Shown here piece by piece: positions 53,201 through 62,660 of a DNA stretch of 64,000 nt. The stretch's first letter is position 1. Every line of letters starts with the position of its first letter. A program made the translations under genes and the position numbers. The stretch spans positions 1 through 64,000 of the IMG/VR virus record IMGVR_UViG_3300022074_000024. One strand, written 5' to 3'. The notes under the pieces were generated by a model that saw nothing but the letters and a program-made list of their open reading frames with translations, did no database searches and was not told the DNA's origin. Source of the DNA: a virus.

Positions 53201-56200
53201 TGAGTGTATTATCCGAAGAATACTCAAAACCTGGATTTAATATCCTAACACTATTAACACGATTTATAGACTCAGAATCTGGCAGTAAACTAGCATTTAC
53301 ACCTTGAGTCGATGCAATACTTACAAAAGATGGTAAACTTTTATATCCAATTCCACCATAATTTATTTTAACTTTATCAATAGATCCTGATGCATTTAAG
53401 GACTTTGTAGTATAATTTAAAATATTTGTTTCACTTGATGTATATGATAATTGTTCAGGAACACTTTTTAATGATATTGAATATGATGTTGAACCAGATG
53501 AAACATTAAAAATTTGATATTCATCACTATAAACACTATCAACATATTGTATACTTGAAGCATTTGGAACATCAATAAAATCTGATGTGCTTATAAAACC
53601 ACTTTTTGAAACATTATAAAACAACTTATTTGGATTATCTTCATTAAAGTTTAAAGTTATTGTTGCATCATCAATTTTGTTAATACTTGTTATTCCAATA
53701 CCAACTGTTCCTATTCCACTCACTTGGAATGTATTAGTTGTTCCTGTAGATACAAATTCATTCTTAAACTGATCATCATGAAATATTTTAAATTCAAATC
53801 CCTCTAAGGAAGAATGTCCTACACCAAATACTAAATTATTATTTCTAACAACATTAATTTGAGGATTAACTAGAGAAAATTCATGATTACTACCAACTGA
53901 AGAAAATTCTAAAATTCTTATAGGTTGTAATAAATCATTAGGTGCTTCAGTTAATTTGAAGTTATTATCATCAACTTTAAATACAAAATAAGACTGTCCA
54001 TTATTTAAACCTTCTATTACATCGTTTGATGAATAATTTATCTTATCAAAAGTTTTAAAACCATGATTAATAATATTAATATTATTTGTTGTTGAATTTA
54101 TACCACTAGACGAACATGTTATAGGATTTATTAATACTCTAGAATTTAAAGCATCATATCTGACATCTATAAATGAACTAGTTCCAATACCAACTGATTT
54201 TTGAGGAATTAAATTTAAGTTTATTAAATCATTATCATCTAAATTATGAGAGGTTGATACTGATACTGTAGTGTGTATTCTTTGAAGAGTTCCTGTAACT
54301 TGGTCAAAATTACTTTCAATTGAATATTCAAAACTACTTGTTCCAACTTTAGTATCACCAACAAAAGATAATCCATTTGTATTTGTAGTTAATCCTACTT
54401 GAGTTACAATACCAATAAAATTATCAGATTTTTTAATAACAAATATATCTTGTGAATTAGATCCAGACTCTGGAATGTTAAACGTTGTAACACCATCATC
54501 ATCAGAGACTGTTAAAGCGTACCCTGCACTTGGTTTAGTCAATGTTACTTTTTGATTTGTTTCAAATGGGTGATTTAATAATCTTAAACTTTGTAAAGGT
54601 GTAGATACAACTTTTACAATATCTCCAAGAGTTGAAGTTGATGTAGAACCTAATCCAACAGCAGTTCCTACTCCTATTGATTCATGTGGATTAAAAAATA
54701 CCTTATCATTTAAATTAGAATTAAAACTAACATTTTCAGCAGTTTCTAGTAACTCAAAAGTATTTGGTATCAATTCCAAAAGTGTACCAACAGTATGAAC
54801 ACCTGAAGAAACTCCTCTTCTTACTCTTAATATATTATTAGAACCAAATTTATTAAGAACTAGTAATTTTTCAGTACCTATTCCAATACTACTACCCACT
54901 GAAATTTGATCTGGAATTTTTGAAAGGTATATATCAGTTACAATACCAGTTGTTGTAGAATTTGGAATTTCTTGATATACAATGCTTCTAGCTGTTTCAA
55001 TTCCTAAAATTTGAGATCCATTTACATAATCAATAATTGTTGTGTTTATACCAGATATCACAACTCTATCACCATTATTAAGACTAGGTGATGTAGATAT
55101 AAATGCCGATATATTTCCTTTATTATTTTCAAAAAGCACAACATCATTAAATGTATCAACTGTAGTATCTAAAGAGGTAATATTTTTACCTTTTAAACTA
55201 TCAACCACTACATTCAATCCACCACCATTTGTATTTGTATTATCAAATATTGCTGAATTTCCTATTCTATAGTTTTCTCCATCATTTACTATTTGTATAG
55301 AATCTACAGATCCAAATGAGGTAGAATCAACAACACTAATTTGAGTGGATATCTCATTTGACTCTATTATAAAGTCATTATCAGCAAATTGATCTGAAAC
55401 TTTATAAGGATAAGTATTTCTTATAAGATTTGAATTTTCAATATCAAAATCTTTTTGTGTTAATTTATAATTATCAATAACTGGATTTGATCTGTAAGTA
55501 TCACCAATAAAATATGGAAATTTGGGTTGTAATGATATTGAAGTAATGCCGACAAAATACGCATACGTTCCTTTTGGATATTCAGGTGTTCTACCATATC
55601 TTCCGTTATGGATGTCTAAGTCACCAACATTAGTAAAAACATAATCATCAATAAAGAATCCTGAACTAAATGTTGATGGTCTATCAATAATATTATTTGT
55701 ATCAAGTTCATATCCACAATCTAAACGTCTAATGGCAGAGTTTTCATCAGAGGGATCACTATATCCATATGGACCATAAATCGGATTACCATCATATGCC
55801 CAACCAATTATAGGTGAGTGTTCTATACCATCATCACCAAATGCATCATTTCCAATTTGTGTAGAATAACCAACTAAGGTATATTTTAATTTTTCTTGTG
55901 ATTCAACTAATGCTTCACTTCCATATCTGTCAAAAGAGTTAGTGAATAAACTTCTTATTGATGTATCTACTTTTAATTCAGTTCCTGGTGGTTTAACTAA
56001 AATAGATGTTGTATTTTCTTCATATTGTAATCCACCTTCTAATATGATAACATTTACAATCTTCCCATTTTCAACAACTGCTCTTAATTTAGCACCTATA
56101 CCAGTGCCAATACCAACAACTTCTAAATCTGGTACAGTTTGATAATCTTGTCCTTTAGATTGAATTTCTACATAACTTATCTTACCATTTGAAATTATAG

Positions 56201-59200
56201 GTTTAAGTTCTGCATCTTTACCAAACTTTTTAGTAATACTTACGGGTTTCTCTAAATTTAAAATATCAGAACCATACCCACTTCCACTTTCATATAGATA
56301 TAAGTCTTCAATTGAACCTCTGACAACAGGAGTTGCTGTTATAATACCAACATCTGTATTTGCTAATTCATATTTTAGATTTAATTTTATATCTGGATAT
56401 TTGAAAACTTGGAAACCAGTTCCTTGATCTGAAAATTTTACATTATTCAATCTATTAAAGTTTTCAAAAGATGTTCCACCTAATCCTGCATTTGCCAATT
56501 GGAATGAGTTATCATCAATATAGAAAACTTTATAATAAGTTGATGTAGTACTAATCCCAGTATAAGTAGATAATCCTGTTATTGATTGAGGTTGAGTTGA
56601 ACCTAAACCAACATTTGTAGAATAAACAATATTATCACCATTATTAAATCCATGATTAATAAAATTAATTGTATGATTATTTGTATTAATTCCTATTGGT
56701 TTTACAAATAACTGTCTATTTTGATAATTATTACCACCATCTAGTACTTTAATATCTTTAAGTGTGTTTTCCTCTTTAAATAATTTAAATTTATGAACTC
56801 CACCTTTATTAAAAGTAGTAAAACCAACAGTATTAATTCCAGTATTATAGTCATTAATATTTTGGAATAACTTAATAGTATTTGCATTAACAACTAAAGG
56901 ATAATATGTTGCACTATCTACTAAAGTTGTTGTTCCAAGTCCAACAACTGATATTCCATCATTTCCAACTGTACCCACACCTAAAGGATTATTTCCATTT
57001 TTATCATAAATTAATGGTAATCCACTCGATATATGATGATCAGATAAAAAGGTTAAAGTTTCATTAACATTATCAATACCACCTGACTGTGAAATTAATC
57101 TTCCATCAAAAGATATTTCTCTTTTTCTTTTTGATAATATTGGTTCAAATACTGCACCAGATCCATTTCCTCCTTCAACAGTTACTGATAAAACTTTTTG
57201 TATATCAAAATCTTGTGGATCTATCTGAATATCTGTTACTTCTCCAGTAACAACAGGTTGGACTAATGCTCTTGTGCCTCCAGTTGATGACAAAGATACT
57301 TCTAAAGTTGGAGGAACTAATACATCATAATTAGCACCACCATTTAATACTTTTACATCCTCTAATGGTCCAAAATATATTTTATCTTTAGATTTATAAT
57401 TTAGTATTTCAACACCATTGATAAGAAGTCCTGTGGTTCCTGGCAGAGTTTTTTCATCACTAGAACTTATAATATTTGGTTCTAAGGGAAATTCCCTTAA
57501 AATTTTCTGAGCACCTATCTTTTGATTTACAGTGCCAACTAATGAAAAAGTATGTGTTCCTGTGTTTGAAGGTAAAGACTCGAATTCTTCAAAATCTGCT
57601 ATTGGGATAAATGATCTAGATTTATATAAACGAATTTGATTTTTAGAACTTAAAACTTCTACAAAATATGGTCCTTCAACCAAACCTGGAATTATAGTGC
57701 CTTGAGCAGTATATATTATTTCATCACCAGTTATAAAATTTACATTTGATGAAAAAGATATTACACTATATTTTAATGTATTAGGATTATATCCTTGTAA
57801 ATCAATATTTCCAGTTGCATTTGGTAGAATCGATTGAGGTATAGATGCAGTAATTGTATAGGATGGTAAGGAATTAGACGCAACATACATATTCTCATTA
57901 GAATCATTATATACATTGGTTGTATCTGCTGTTAGGACATTATTACCAAATTCAACATCAACCGTAGAACTACTTGCTGTTTTAATAGATCTTCTAATAT
58001 CATAATCTCTATTTGGGTCAACAGTGAATGATCCACCACTTACACTACTTAAAGGATCTAAGTCAATAGTCCTTGTAGACGAACTAACACTCTTAACAAC
58101 TCCTGTTCCTGCTATATTTTCTTCATTTCTAAAAAGTATTTGAACTGCATCACCAACTTTAATACTTGATTTGTCAATATCTCTTGTAAATAATACAAAA
58201 TTATTTCCACTTATACTACTAACTTGAAATCTTGAAGATGTGTTATAAATCCACGAATTTGCAAATATTTGTTTTCTAGATTTATTTAAAAGTGGATCAA
58301 TTATCTTTTCACCAACATTTTTAACTGTTATTTTTTCACCTTCAGTTAATAATCTTATATCAGATGTTGGTTCAAACTCTGACAATACACCAGTTAATCT
58401 TAACTCTACTTTTTTAGTTAAATCAGCATCTTCGTATCCATAATAAAATATATCAGATCTAATATCATCTGTTGTTGATATTGGTGACACAATATTTTCA
58501 CAATCAAAAAATTGATTTAAAGATTTACTACCATAGTAAATATTTGTGTTTATTCCTGATATTACAAATCCTGTCGCTGCAAAACCAACTGTGGAATCTA
58601 CTGTTATAACACTTGAACCTATAGAAACATCAGTTATTGATTTTGTAATTCCTGGTATTGTGAAAGTTCCTTCTATAAGATCCCTATCATTAAAACCTAC
58701 GAATAAACCTAATTTATAATATGTTTTTCCTTTCCTAGTAAAAGGTTGTATTTCTGATACAGATGCTGCAATTGGAGCTCTTGTATTAATATCAGTAGAT
58801 TTTATAATTGTTTGTCCAAGAAGTTTTGTAGGATCACCTACTATAGCTTCTGCAAGAACTATCTCTCTTCTAATATACTCTGCTGATGATGGTTTTATAA
58901 GATATTCTTCTAAATCAATTACTTTAGGTGTTTCATTATATAAAACATTGAATAAAATTCTAAACGATTCTTCAGTTCCTTTTGATTGGTATAATGATTT
59001 TGAATTTTTTATAAAATTACTTACATCTAAATTATTAACAAAATCAACATTTTCTAATCCTGGTGTTAATGTTGTTTTTGTCTTTTTATAAAATTCTTTT
59101 AAAAATAATGCACTAAGATTTATGACTGTTGCATCTGTTTCATGATTTGTAGCAGTAGAGTCGGTAAATATAAGTTCATTAGGTTGATTTGTTGCATGAT

Positions 59201-59591
59201 GTGTTGTAATACCACTAAACCCCCTGACACAACCAGTAAATGTATTGGTGGTTAATCCTGTATATGTAATTATTTCTTCATTAATTTTAAATAAACCATA
59301 TTCTTTAGGAAAACCCTTGGTACTACTTACATTTACTGTGGTTGCAACTGTTGCAATACCACTTGTTAGTGTTGTTTCACCTACTATAACTTCTGGTGTT
59401 AAATTATCTAATTTTATGTACTGATCTAAATTATCAGTCAGGTCAATCGGACCTCCTTGATATTCTTGGGAGATATAATACTGTTTTAAAAAATCTACTG
59501 CTTTTGGACTTTCAGATAGTAGAAATTCAGGAATTTGATTTTCAATTATCTGTTGGACTTTGACTCTCTTATCAATTCCAGTTGTTATCAT
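47247..59591 (-). CDS. gp7: Giant baseplate protein at the gp7 position (4114 aa) with YHYH-type domain
   Basis: 12.3 kb, the largest gene in the window. It lies exactly between gp6 and gp8, where T4 has wedge protein gp7 (1032 aa); homology to gp7 is inferred from position and not obvious by eye. The N-terminus (IPEFLLSESPKAVDFLKQYY, SLYQSKGTEESFRILFNVLY) looks like a baseplate attachment domain. Around residue 1250-1280 GWAYDGNPIYGPYGY is the core of a YHYH domain. At least a dozen N-x-G-x-x-Y repeats and several E-x-I/RG-x-x-x-x-H repeats are spread over the length. No stop or frameshift interrupts it. An AGAGGA site precedes the ATG. Confidence 0.75.
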   Translation of the reverse strand: MITTGIDKRVKVQQIIENQIPEFLLSESPKAVDFLKQYYISQEYQGGPIDLTDNLDQYIKLDNLTPEVIVGETTLTSGIATVATTVNVSSTKGFPKEYGLFKINEEIITYTGLTTNTFTGCVRGFSGITTHHATNQPNELIFTDSTATNHETDATVINLSALFLKEFYKKTKTTLTPGLENVDFVNNLDVSNFIKNSKSLYQSKGTEESFRILFNVLYNETPKVIDLEEYLIKPSSAEYIRREIVLAEAIVGDPTKLLGQTIIKSTDINTRAPIAASVSEIQPFTRKGKTYYKLGLFVGFNDRDLIEGTFTIPGITKSITDVSIGSSVITVDSTVGFAATGFVISGINTNIYYGSKSLNQFFDCENIVSPISTTDDIRSDIFYYGYEDADLTKKVELRLTGVLSEFEPTSDIRLLTEGEKITVKNVGEKIIDPLLNKSRKQIFANSWIYNTSSRFQVSSISGNNFVLFTRDIDKSSIKVGDAVQILFRNEENIAGTGVVKSVSSSTRTIDLDPLSSVSGGSFTVDPNRDYDIRRSIKTASSSTVDVEFGNNVLTADTTNVYNDSNENMYVASNSLPSYTITASIPQSILPNATGNIDLQGYNPNTLKYSVISFSSNVNFITGDEIIYTAQGTIIPGLVEGPYFVEVLSSKNQIRLYKSRSFIPIADFEEFESLPSNTGTHTFSLVGTVNQKIGAQKILREFPLEPNIISSSDEKTLPGTTGLLINGVEILNYKSKDKIYFGPLEDVKVLNGGANYDVLVPPTLEVSLSSTGGTRALVQPVVTGEVTDIQIDPQDFDIQKVLSVTVEGGNGSGAVFEPILSKRKREISFDGRLISQSGGIDNVNETLTFLSDHHISSGLPLIYDKNGNNPLGVGTVGNDGISVVGLGTTTLVDSATYYPLVVNANTIKLFQNINDYNTGINTVGFTTFNKGGVHKFKLFKEENTLKDIKVLDGGNNYQNRQLFVKPIGINTNNHTINFINHGFNNGDNIVYSTNVGLGSTQPQSITGLSTYTGISTTSTYYKVFYIDDNSFQLANAGLGGTSFENFNRLNNVKFSDQGTGFQVFKYPDIKLNLKYELANTDVGIITATPVVRGSIEDLYLYESGSGYGSDILNLEKPVSITKKFGKDAELKPIISNGKISYVEIQSKGQDYQTVPDLEVVGIGTGIGAKLRAVVENGKIVNVIILEGGLQYEENTTSILVKPPGTELKVDTSIRSLFTNSFDRYGSEALVESQEKLKYTLVGYSTQIGNDAFGDDGIEHSPIIGWAYDGNPIYGPYGYSDPSDENSAIRRLDCGYELDTNNIIDRPSTFSSGFFIDDYVFTNVGDLDIHNGRYGRTPEYPKGTYAYFVGITSISLQPKFPYFIGDTYRSNPVIDNYKLTQKDFDIENSNLIRNTYPYKVSDQFADNDFIIESNEISTQISVVDSTSFGSVDSIQIVNDGENYRIGNSAIFDNTNTNGGGLNVVVDSLKGKNITSLDTTVDTFNDVVLFENNKGNISAFISTSPSLNNGDRVVISGINTTIIDYVNGSQILGIETARSIVYQEIPNSTTTGIVTDIYLSKIPDQISVGSSIGIGTEKLLVLNKFGSNNILRVRRGVSSGVHTVGTLLELIPNTFELLETAENVSFNSNLNDKVFFNPHESIGVGTAVGLGSTSTSTLGDIVKVVSTPLQSLRLLNHPFETNQKVTLTKPSAGYALTVSDDDGVTTFNIPESGSNSQDIFVIKKSDNFIGIVTQVGLTTNTNGLSFVGDTKVGTSSFEYSIESNFDQVTGTLQRIHTTVSVSTSHNLDDNDLINLNLIPQKSVGIGTSSFIDVRYDALNSRVLINPITCSSSGINSTTNNINIINHGFKTFDKINYSSNDVIEGLNNGQSYFVFKVDDNNFKLTEAPNDLLQPIRILEFSSVGSNHEFSLVNPQINVVRNNNLVFGVGHSSLEGFEFKIFHDDQFKNEFVSTGTTNTFQVSGIGTVGIGITSINKIDDATITLNFNEDNPNKLFYNVSKSGFISTSDFIDVPNASSIQYVDSVYSDEYQIFNVSSGSTSYSISLKSVPEQLSYTSSETNILNYTTKSLNASGSIDKVKINYGGIGYKSLPSFVSIASTQGVNASLLPDSESINRVNSVRILNPGFEYSSDNTLKPEAFVSPIMSIIDSNTITNVEVVSGGKNYTSEPDLVIVNPDTGLQDTSGSVEATINGSAIVDASITVPPRGLQSVTHEIFALNNSNGAAIKTVEFNSSTGIVTCTLVTPILGFSTAPFSVGEEIFVEGIQQYTHSSLTTGDGFNSEDNGFKFFKVTSMVNNNPATVEFDLSTFTSNAGIAKTNQNSFAQIISKDDYPVFSVTQKIFNFVVGEKISAFIGDSFTPVELSISESTDEFIKIVEDQPGAFDLTAGQRIRGANSGNIATINEISENTGQFKVDYSLKENQGWRNDIGKLNQDYQVLPDNNYYQNLSYTVKSSITFEDLINPVNRLLHTSGLKNFADVGIQSSTSAGITTSTFLDTVALDIIDQKRVDTINNFDFALDIDTVNNKSKFLKLKNTKLSPYIECRSNRVLEIDDISPLFSNTSTTLSKFLDIPINTNYAKYLIQVRNPFNKNIQLSDIVLFKDENDVFTAEKTSVHNTASDLGDIEFQMDSAGLISLIFTPDDADNNDYDIKIFQNTFNTDLSGIGTQTIGFVNLVGSNKIVSTASTSEIISGNTGNIDAFFVSAEVKDPTTTETNFVELYATHDGTNTFLSEFFTDSEDSAISNFIGSFTSGISTGVFSLSFENDEANEVFVRSSIIGIGTTAAGISTYRFKSTGQIDGTEKTVRFESNYVNVSAATTISTFLHEEISSFKSIVRVSSGSTSALHQVLVAHNETDTHTTQYPFLSIGSTSGIGTFSSSLVGNDLNFNFHPDPEYTGGTNSVQVQVLSKAFYTDIDLLNIPLDLQYGTVTESLSLAQYDAINGSRSNKTNFVLQSNTIPIFEKKFNPATTLNLGTGEFTIIDHFFESGEKIIYSPGSTFTGATVTGIATAGGTLASGTELFAIKKPKNKDIFQVAKTRADALAGISLIFTSAGAGNYHEFEMSKKNEKALISIDGVIQSPIAFTPISTTLEFNITDSQTLFSVAGISSITTGDTIKINEEYMEITNVGLGTTSVGPITETGNVNIIEVNRGYIGSAATNHSASDVTRLYSGSYNIVDSRVHFTEAPRGTNQSGRTPSNLDPIRSTFNGRVFLRKDYTKNIIFDDISDSFNGIDQSYRVKVEGADTVGVNTGSSILLLNGIFQTPTTFNNLGNNYNFSEVGGTATNVIFTGITSSNGSLIVSDSDVNQNQLPRGGVIVSLGSTGGLGVAPLVGAKVVPNVGAGGSTIAGVVGVATTGSSYGISTASYNNITGELQVTTLSNHDFGNINEFVRLDGLTFNPALTISNDRSFGITGILSATTFSVSIGASNQSHAYVGSGTAFEYLHDLTFGSGYRNPVSVAVTDLSGNGSSADISAVAGDGGVLSFTINNNGTGYVKPQIQVSSPSYSNLSVTGVSRRGIGNTTDTGNDALITIDVGAANTTVGIGSTLFTVTNFVLENNGYNFKVGDVFKPVGLVTAIGVTTMTDFNLTVLETFNDQYSSWNFGQFDFIDSIKDLQDGSRTRFPIIYNSNLLSFEIDENNPESALINLDALLLIFINGVVQNPGEAYTFDGGTSFTFAQPPDASDVIDIFFYKGTEGVDAVQVSAGSSVSPTIKVGDSVQVIKNSGITTTQESRVIYSINASDEVETNLYNGIGIDERNFKPFNWSKQKIDKKINGELVFKTRDSIEPLVYPTAKVISDVGIGDTILYLDNASFFNYEEDFGSINVGAVGGLIIESTDLVAAGLTAIVSAAGTIQSLDITNSGNGYVGSAVTVSIAAPATNNYYAITTSTTPPVGLATASATVSISGGRLNTVTITNPGFGYTQTKPPQVLAPSPSLNKEDVDLITTIEGFDGDIIGIAVTDGVGGNPLALEFKLNADLGAGSGNPGATLTDLKVGYPIYIFDTQVGHGVTSVYGDGAVVSTGTTCVDNIYFVDEFNAGVGIITCNIMTGVNTTGIDTSVGLGTAIGGFSWGRLTNFNRSANPISIGVTGKTHYSGISSYPTIQRRDFGLRDSGALRKDLG

Positions 59592-59592
59592 A

Positions 59593-61515
59593 TTATCCTC
59601 TTGTCAATGCTCCGTTTGAATAACTTGAAGTAACTTTATATCCAACACCAGATATCTGTTCACCAGACGTAATAGTGTCTTTAACCATATTTATGGAACT
59701 ATCACCAACTGCAAATGTAAGATATAAGTCCTTTAAACTTAAAATATCATTTGACTCTGGAAATGCTTGAATTTCAATAATATTATTTGATTTTTCAGTT
59801 GATGTTATATTGATTGTATTTAAAATTATTTCACCATGTACATAATCTACAATTCCAGCAGATGCCACTACAAGTTGATCTCCATCACCCTTAACTATAG
59901 CTATAATTCCCTTTCCACTTCCATCTAAACTACCATTTATATTTTTATTTGGTATATCTGTAAAATATACAGTATCATTTTGATTTTGAATTGTAAATCC
60001 AGTGCTCTTAATATTTCTTCCTATAGGATTTATGTAAAATCTATTACCATAACATAATTCATATTGTGCGAATTGATTTGTAAGTGCTTTAAGATTCCTT
60101 CTTATAATAACACGACTTATATTTGATGATATTGCACTATCAATATTATCAATTACATTTAATACTTTACTATATTTAAATCTACCACCAAATTTATTAA
60201 GTTCAGTGGATTGACCATAAGTTGTCAATCCATTTATAATTTTAGTTTTTAAATTAGATACTGTGGATACCTTAGAAGGATCATAGTACACATATGAATC
60301 AAGCTCAACGTATAATAATTTAAGATCTAAGATTTTCTGGTTGATACCTGTTAATGAGTAACTTTTTAACTTTGATAAAATTTGTGTTTTATCAAAGTCC
60401 GATACAAATTCACCATTTTTTGGTTTGATTGTGATTGAAACTGTTCCAAATTCAGGTGGATCAAGTTCTTCACCACCAACAACAGATACTGACTCAGTAT
60501 TTGGATAGATTGTTTGGATTATTGACTCATAATCCCTTGCTGTAACTGCTCTGTACTGTGATGAATAGAGTCTAGGTGCAAAATACTTAATTGAGTCAAT
60601 TGACTCAATGTTGCCTCCATTAGATGCCGATGAGACAGTTGTAATAGTGGGTGTGGATGATGGTAATTGAATTTGATTTGAAGATGATACAACACTACCT
60701 GCATAACTAAAAGATGCTGGACCGTTACCTTCTACACCATCTGTGACAATATAGGAAACAGTAATTACTGCATCGTTATCTATTTTTTTACCAAAAACTC
60801 CATCACCAAAAAGTAATTCATATCTTTCATCAGTTACTTCTTGTAGTAAGTATACTTCAGAAGTATCAGTTATGTTTAATATATTATCAACTTTACGATA
60901 TTCTCTTTCAGTAGTATCAGAAATACCACTTACCTTAACAACTATGGTTGAAGTATCAATAAATGAGTTTTCAAGAATAAATCTTTGATCAAGTGACCCA
61001 TCAACAGTAAAGGTTTTTGTTAAGTAAGTTCCTTGATATACAATTATATTATTAAATGAGGATGTACTTGAAATTATATTACCTGCACTATCAGTTAACT
61101 GATTTGTAACTGAAGTTATTGATTCTGGAATTGAAAAAACATAAGAAGTATCATTACTTGTGCCTACACAAACTAATCCTGCTTGTAAAGTTAGTGTTGG
61201 TGTATTTCCACTTGTAGTAATGTCAAAAGATATTGTAGCTTGAGCAGCAGTTCTTGATCTTGGTACGTATCCAACGTTTCGAGCAAGTGAAACAACGTTT
61301 TCACGTACTGTAGCAGAGTCTAAAAACGACTCATTTACAATCATGTTAGAGTTAAATGCTGTAATATACGTATTATATGCTAAAGTATCAATTAAAACGG
61401 AAAAATTTGACCCCTCAAAGTCAAAATCAGTAAAATCTGAGTTTGCACGGAGATAATCTTTAATTGATGTCTTGATTTGATCAAAATCTAGGTTCGTAAA
61501 CTTAGTAAAAGGCAT
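59593..61515 (-). CDS. gp6: Baseplate wedge protein gp6
   Basis: Forms the inner ring of the baseplate by dimerising around the hub. 640 residues (T4: 660). The N-terminal LDFDQIKTSIKDYLRANSDF and TDFDFEGSNFSVLIDTLAYN, then NVGYVPRSRTAAQATISF, are highly typical of gp6/gpJ-type proteins. The middle contains YKNIIQ-like YESIIQTIYPNTESVSVVGG. The start follows gp25 directly, and the stop is two bases from the giant gene. Confidence 0.96.
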   Translation of the reverse strand: MPFTKFTNLDFDQIKTSIKDYLRANSDFTDFDFEGSNFSVLIDTLAYNTYITAFNSNMIVNESFLDSATVRENVVSLARNVGYVPRSRTAAQATISFDITTSGNTPTLTLQAGLVCVGTSNDTSYVFSIPESITSVTNQLTDSAGNIISSTSSFNNIIVYQGTYLTKTFTVDGSLDQRFILENSFIDTSTIVVKVSGISDTTEREYRKVDNILNITDTSEVYLLQEVTDERYELLFGDGVFGKKIDNDAVITVSYIVTDGVEGNGPASFSYAGSVVSSSNQIQLPSSTPTITTVSSASNGGNIESIDSIKYFAPRLYSSQYRAVTARDYESIIQTIYPNTESVSVVGGEELDPPEFGTVSITIKPKNGEFVSDFDKTQILSKLKSYSLTGINQKILDLKLLYVELDSYVYYDPSKVSTVSNLKTKIINGLTTYGQSTELNKFGGRFKYSKVLNVIDNIDSAISSNISRVIIRRNLKALTNQFAQYELCYGNRFYINPIGRNIKSTGFTIQNQNDTVYFTDIPNKNINGSLDGSGKGIIAIVKGDGDQLVVASAGIVDYVHGEIILNTINITSTEKSNNIIEIQAFPESNDILSLKDLYLTFAVGDSSINMVKDTITSGEQISGVGYKVTSSYSNGALTRG

Positions 61516-61917
61516 TTATCTTGTTGCTTCGAGCATGAATGTGAATTCTTGTGTAGGAATTTCCTGTCCAACAATATCAAAAAATACCGTAACCTCAAAT
61601 TCATTCAAATCTGGTCTTGGTCTTACTTCAACTACTACATTATCTATTCTAGGTTCAAAATTTTCAAGTGTAATTTCAATTTGGTTCTGTATAACAGACG
61701 CAGTACCAAAATCTACGAAGTCAAATAGGCTATCACGCACCTCTGAACCCAATGATGAGTTAAAAAATCTCTCAGTTGGGATGGTTTGCACTAAATTTCT
61801 TACAGATTTCTTAATTGCGTTCTCATTTTTGAGAATTGTAAGATCTTTTGTGACAGGATGAGGGGTAAAAGACAAACTAATGTCTTTAAATCCTCTTGAT
61901 ATGCGTTTTATTGCCAT
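61516..61917 (-). CDS. gp25: Baseplate wedge protein gp25
   Basis: Lysozyme-like wedge protein that nucleates the sheath. 133 residues (T4: 132). ISRGFKDISLSFTPHPVT, then KKSVRNLVQTIPTERFFNSS and the family-defining EPR motif in TLENFEPRIDNVVVEV are present. Late boxes lie 22-29 and about 51 bases upstream. Adjacent to gp6 as in most contractile systems. Confidence 0.96.
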   Translation of the reverse strand: MAIKRISRGFKDISLSFTPHPVTKDLTILKNENAIKKSVRNLVQTIPTERFFNSSLGSEVRDSLFDFVDFGTASVIQNQIEITLENFEPRIDNVVVEVRPRPDLNEFEVTVFFDIVGQEIPTQEFTFMLEATR

Positions 61918-61938
61918 GTAAACAGTTGTTTCCTGTTT

Positions 61939-61946
61939 TATTTATG
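61939..61946 (-). promoter_or_regulatory. Late promoter box CATAAATA before gp25
   Basis: Late-type box on the minus strand about 22 bases before the gp25 ATG, followed by AGGA. It should drive the wedge genes gp25 and gp6 and the giant gene. Confidence 0.6.
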
Positions 61947-61967
61947 ACACTTTTTACAGAATGTTAT

Positions 61968-61975
61968 TATTTATC
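61968..61975 (-). promoter_or_regulatory. Second late-type box GATAAATA upstream of gp25
   Basis: Overlaps the end of the 229-residue gene, about 30 bases upstream of the box at 61939-61946; may be a second start site or chance. Confidence 0.35.
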
Positions 61976-62660
61976 CCAATTCGGGTTCAAAAGGCTTTCG
62001 ATCTGATGTTTTTTGCCTTTCTTTTGCTGTTTTCCAGAAATAATTCTCTTCAGAACCCAATCCATCACGATCATGACCGTTTTCTACCTGATAATAAACG
62101 GTTGAAACCTTAAAATCTGGTGATTTTGGTGTTTCGGGTGTAATACTGTTATCATAGATACGCATTCTGTTGTTTGGATAGAGACAAAACTGTCCATTGT
62201 CCAATTCTAAGAGGTTATGAGACTTATGTTCGGCAGGTTGTTCACTTGTAGAGTAGTCAATTGAGTCTACATCTTGGTGATAATTGTCTAAAGTACAAAT
62301 ATATGTGCCAGTTTGGTTGCCATAGTCTCTTGTATAAACCTCATAGTGCATTGAACCGATAAATTGCTTCTGAACTGCAACGACTCCATAGTCCATACAG
62401 TTCCAAAACTGCAAATTGTGCAGTGTCATGTCAGGAGTTGGTGTTTCTGGGTCGGATGTAAACGCAGAAATCGGTAATTTATCGAACATTGCAGCATATT
62501 CGGGTAAATATGTCTCAAAATAAAACGCACGACCAGGTATACTCTTCGCAGATACCCATACTCCTTTTACAAATTCACCATGACCACTCTTATGATCAGT
62601 CAAATACTCTTTTCTTACCCATACTTCATAAGAAGGTAGGTTCGCAATCAAACAAGCCAT
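61971..62660 (-). CDS. Conserved-type cyanophage protein (229 aa), unknown
   Basis: Soluble protein beginning MACLIANLPSYEVWVRKEYL, with GVWVSAKSIPGRAFYFETYL and NLQFWNCMDYGVVAVQKQFI. It has many aromatic residues and an HDRD motif near the C-terminus. No catalytic signature I recognise. The start directly abuts the stop of the 45-residue gene (TAG then ATG). It lies just before the gp25 late promoters, so it belongs to the preceding unit of small proteins. Confidence 0.75.
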   Translation of the reverse strand: MACLIANLPSYEVWVRKEYLTDHKSGHGEFVKGVWVSAKSIPGRAFYFETYLPEYAAMFDKLPISAFTSDPETPTPDMTLHNLQFWNCMDYGVVAVQKQFIGSMHYEVYTRDYGNQTGTYICTLDNYHQDVDSIDYSTSEQPAEHKSHNLLELDNGQFCLYPNNRMRIYDNSITPETPKSPDFKVSTVYYQVENGHDRDGLGSEENYFWKTAKERQKTSDRKPFEPELG

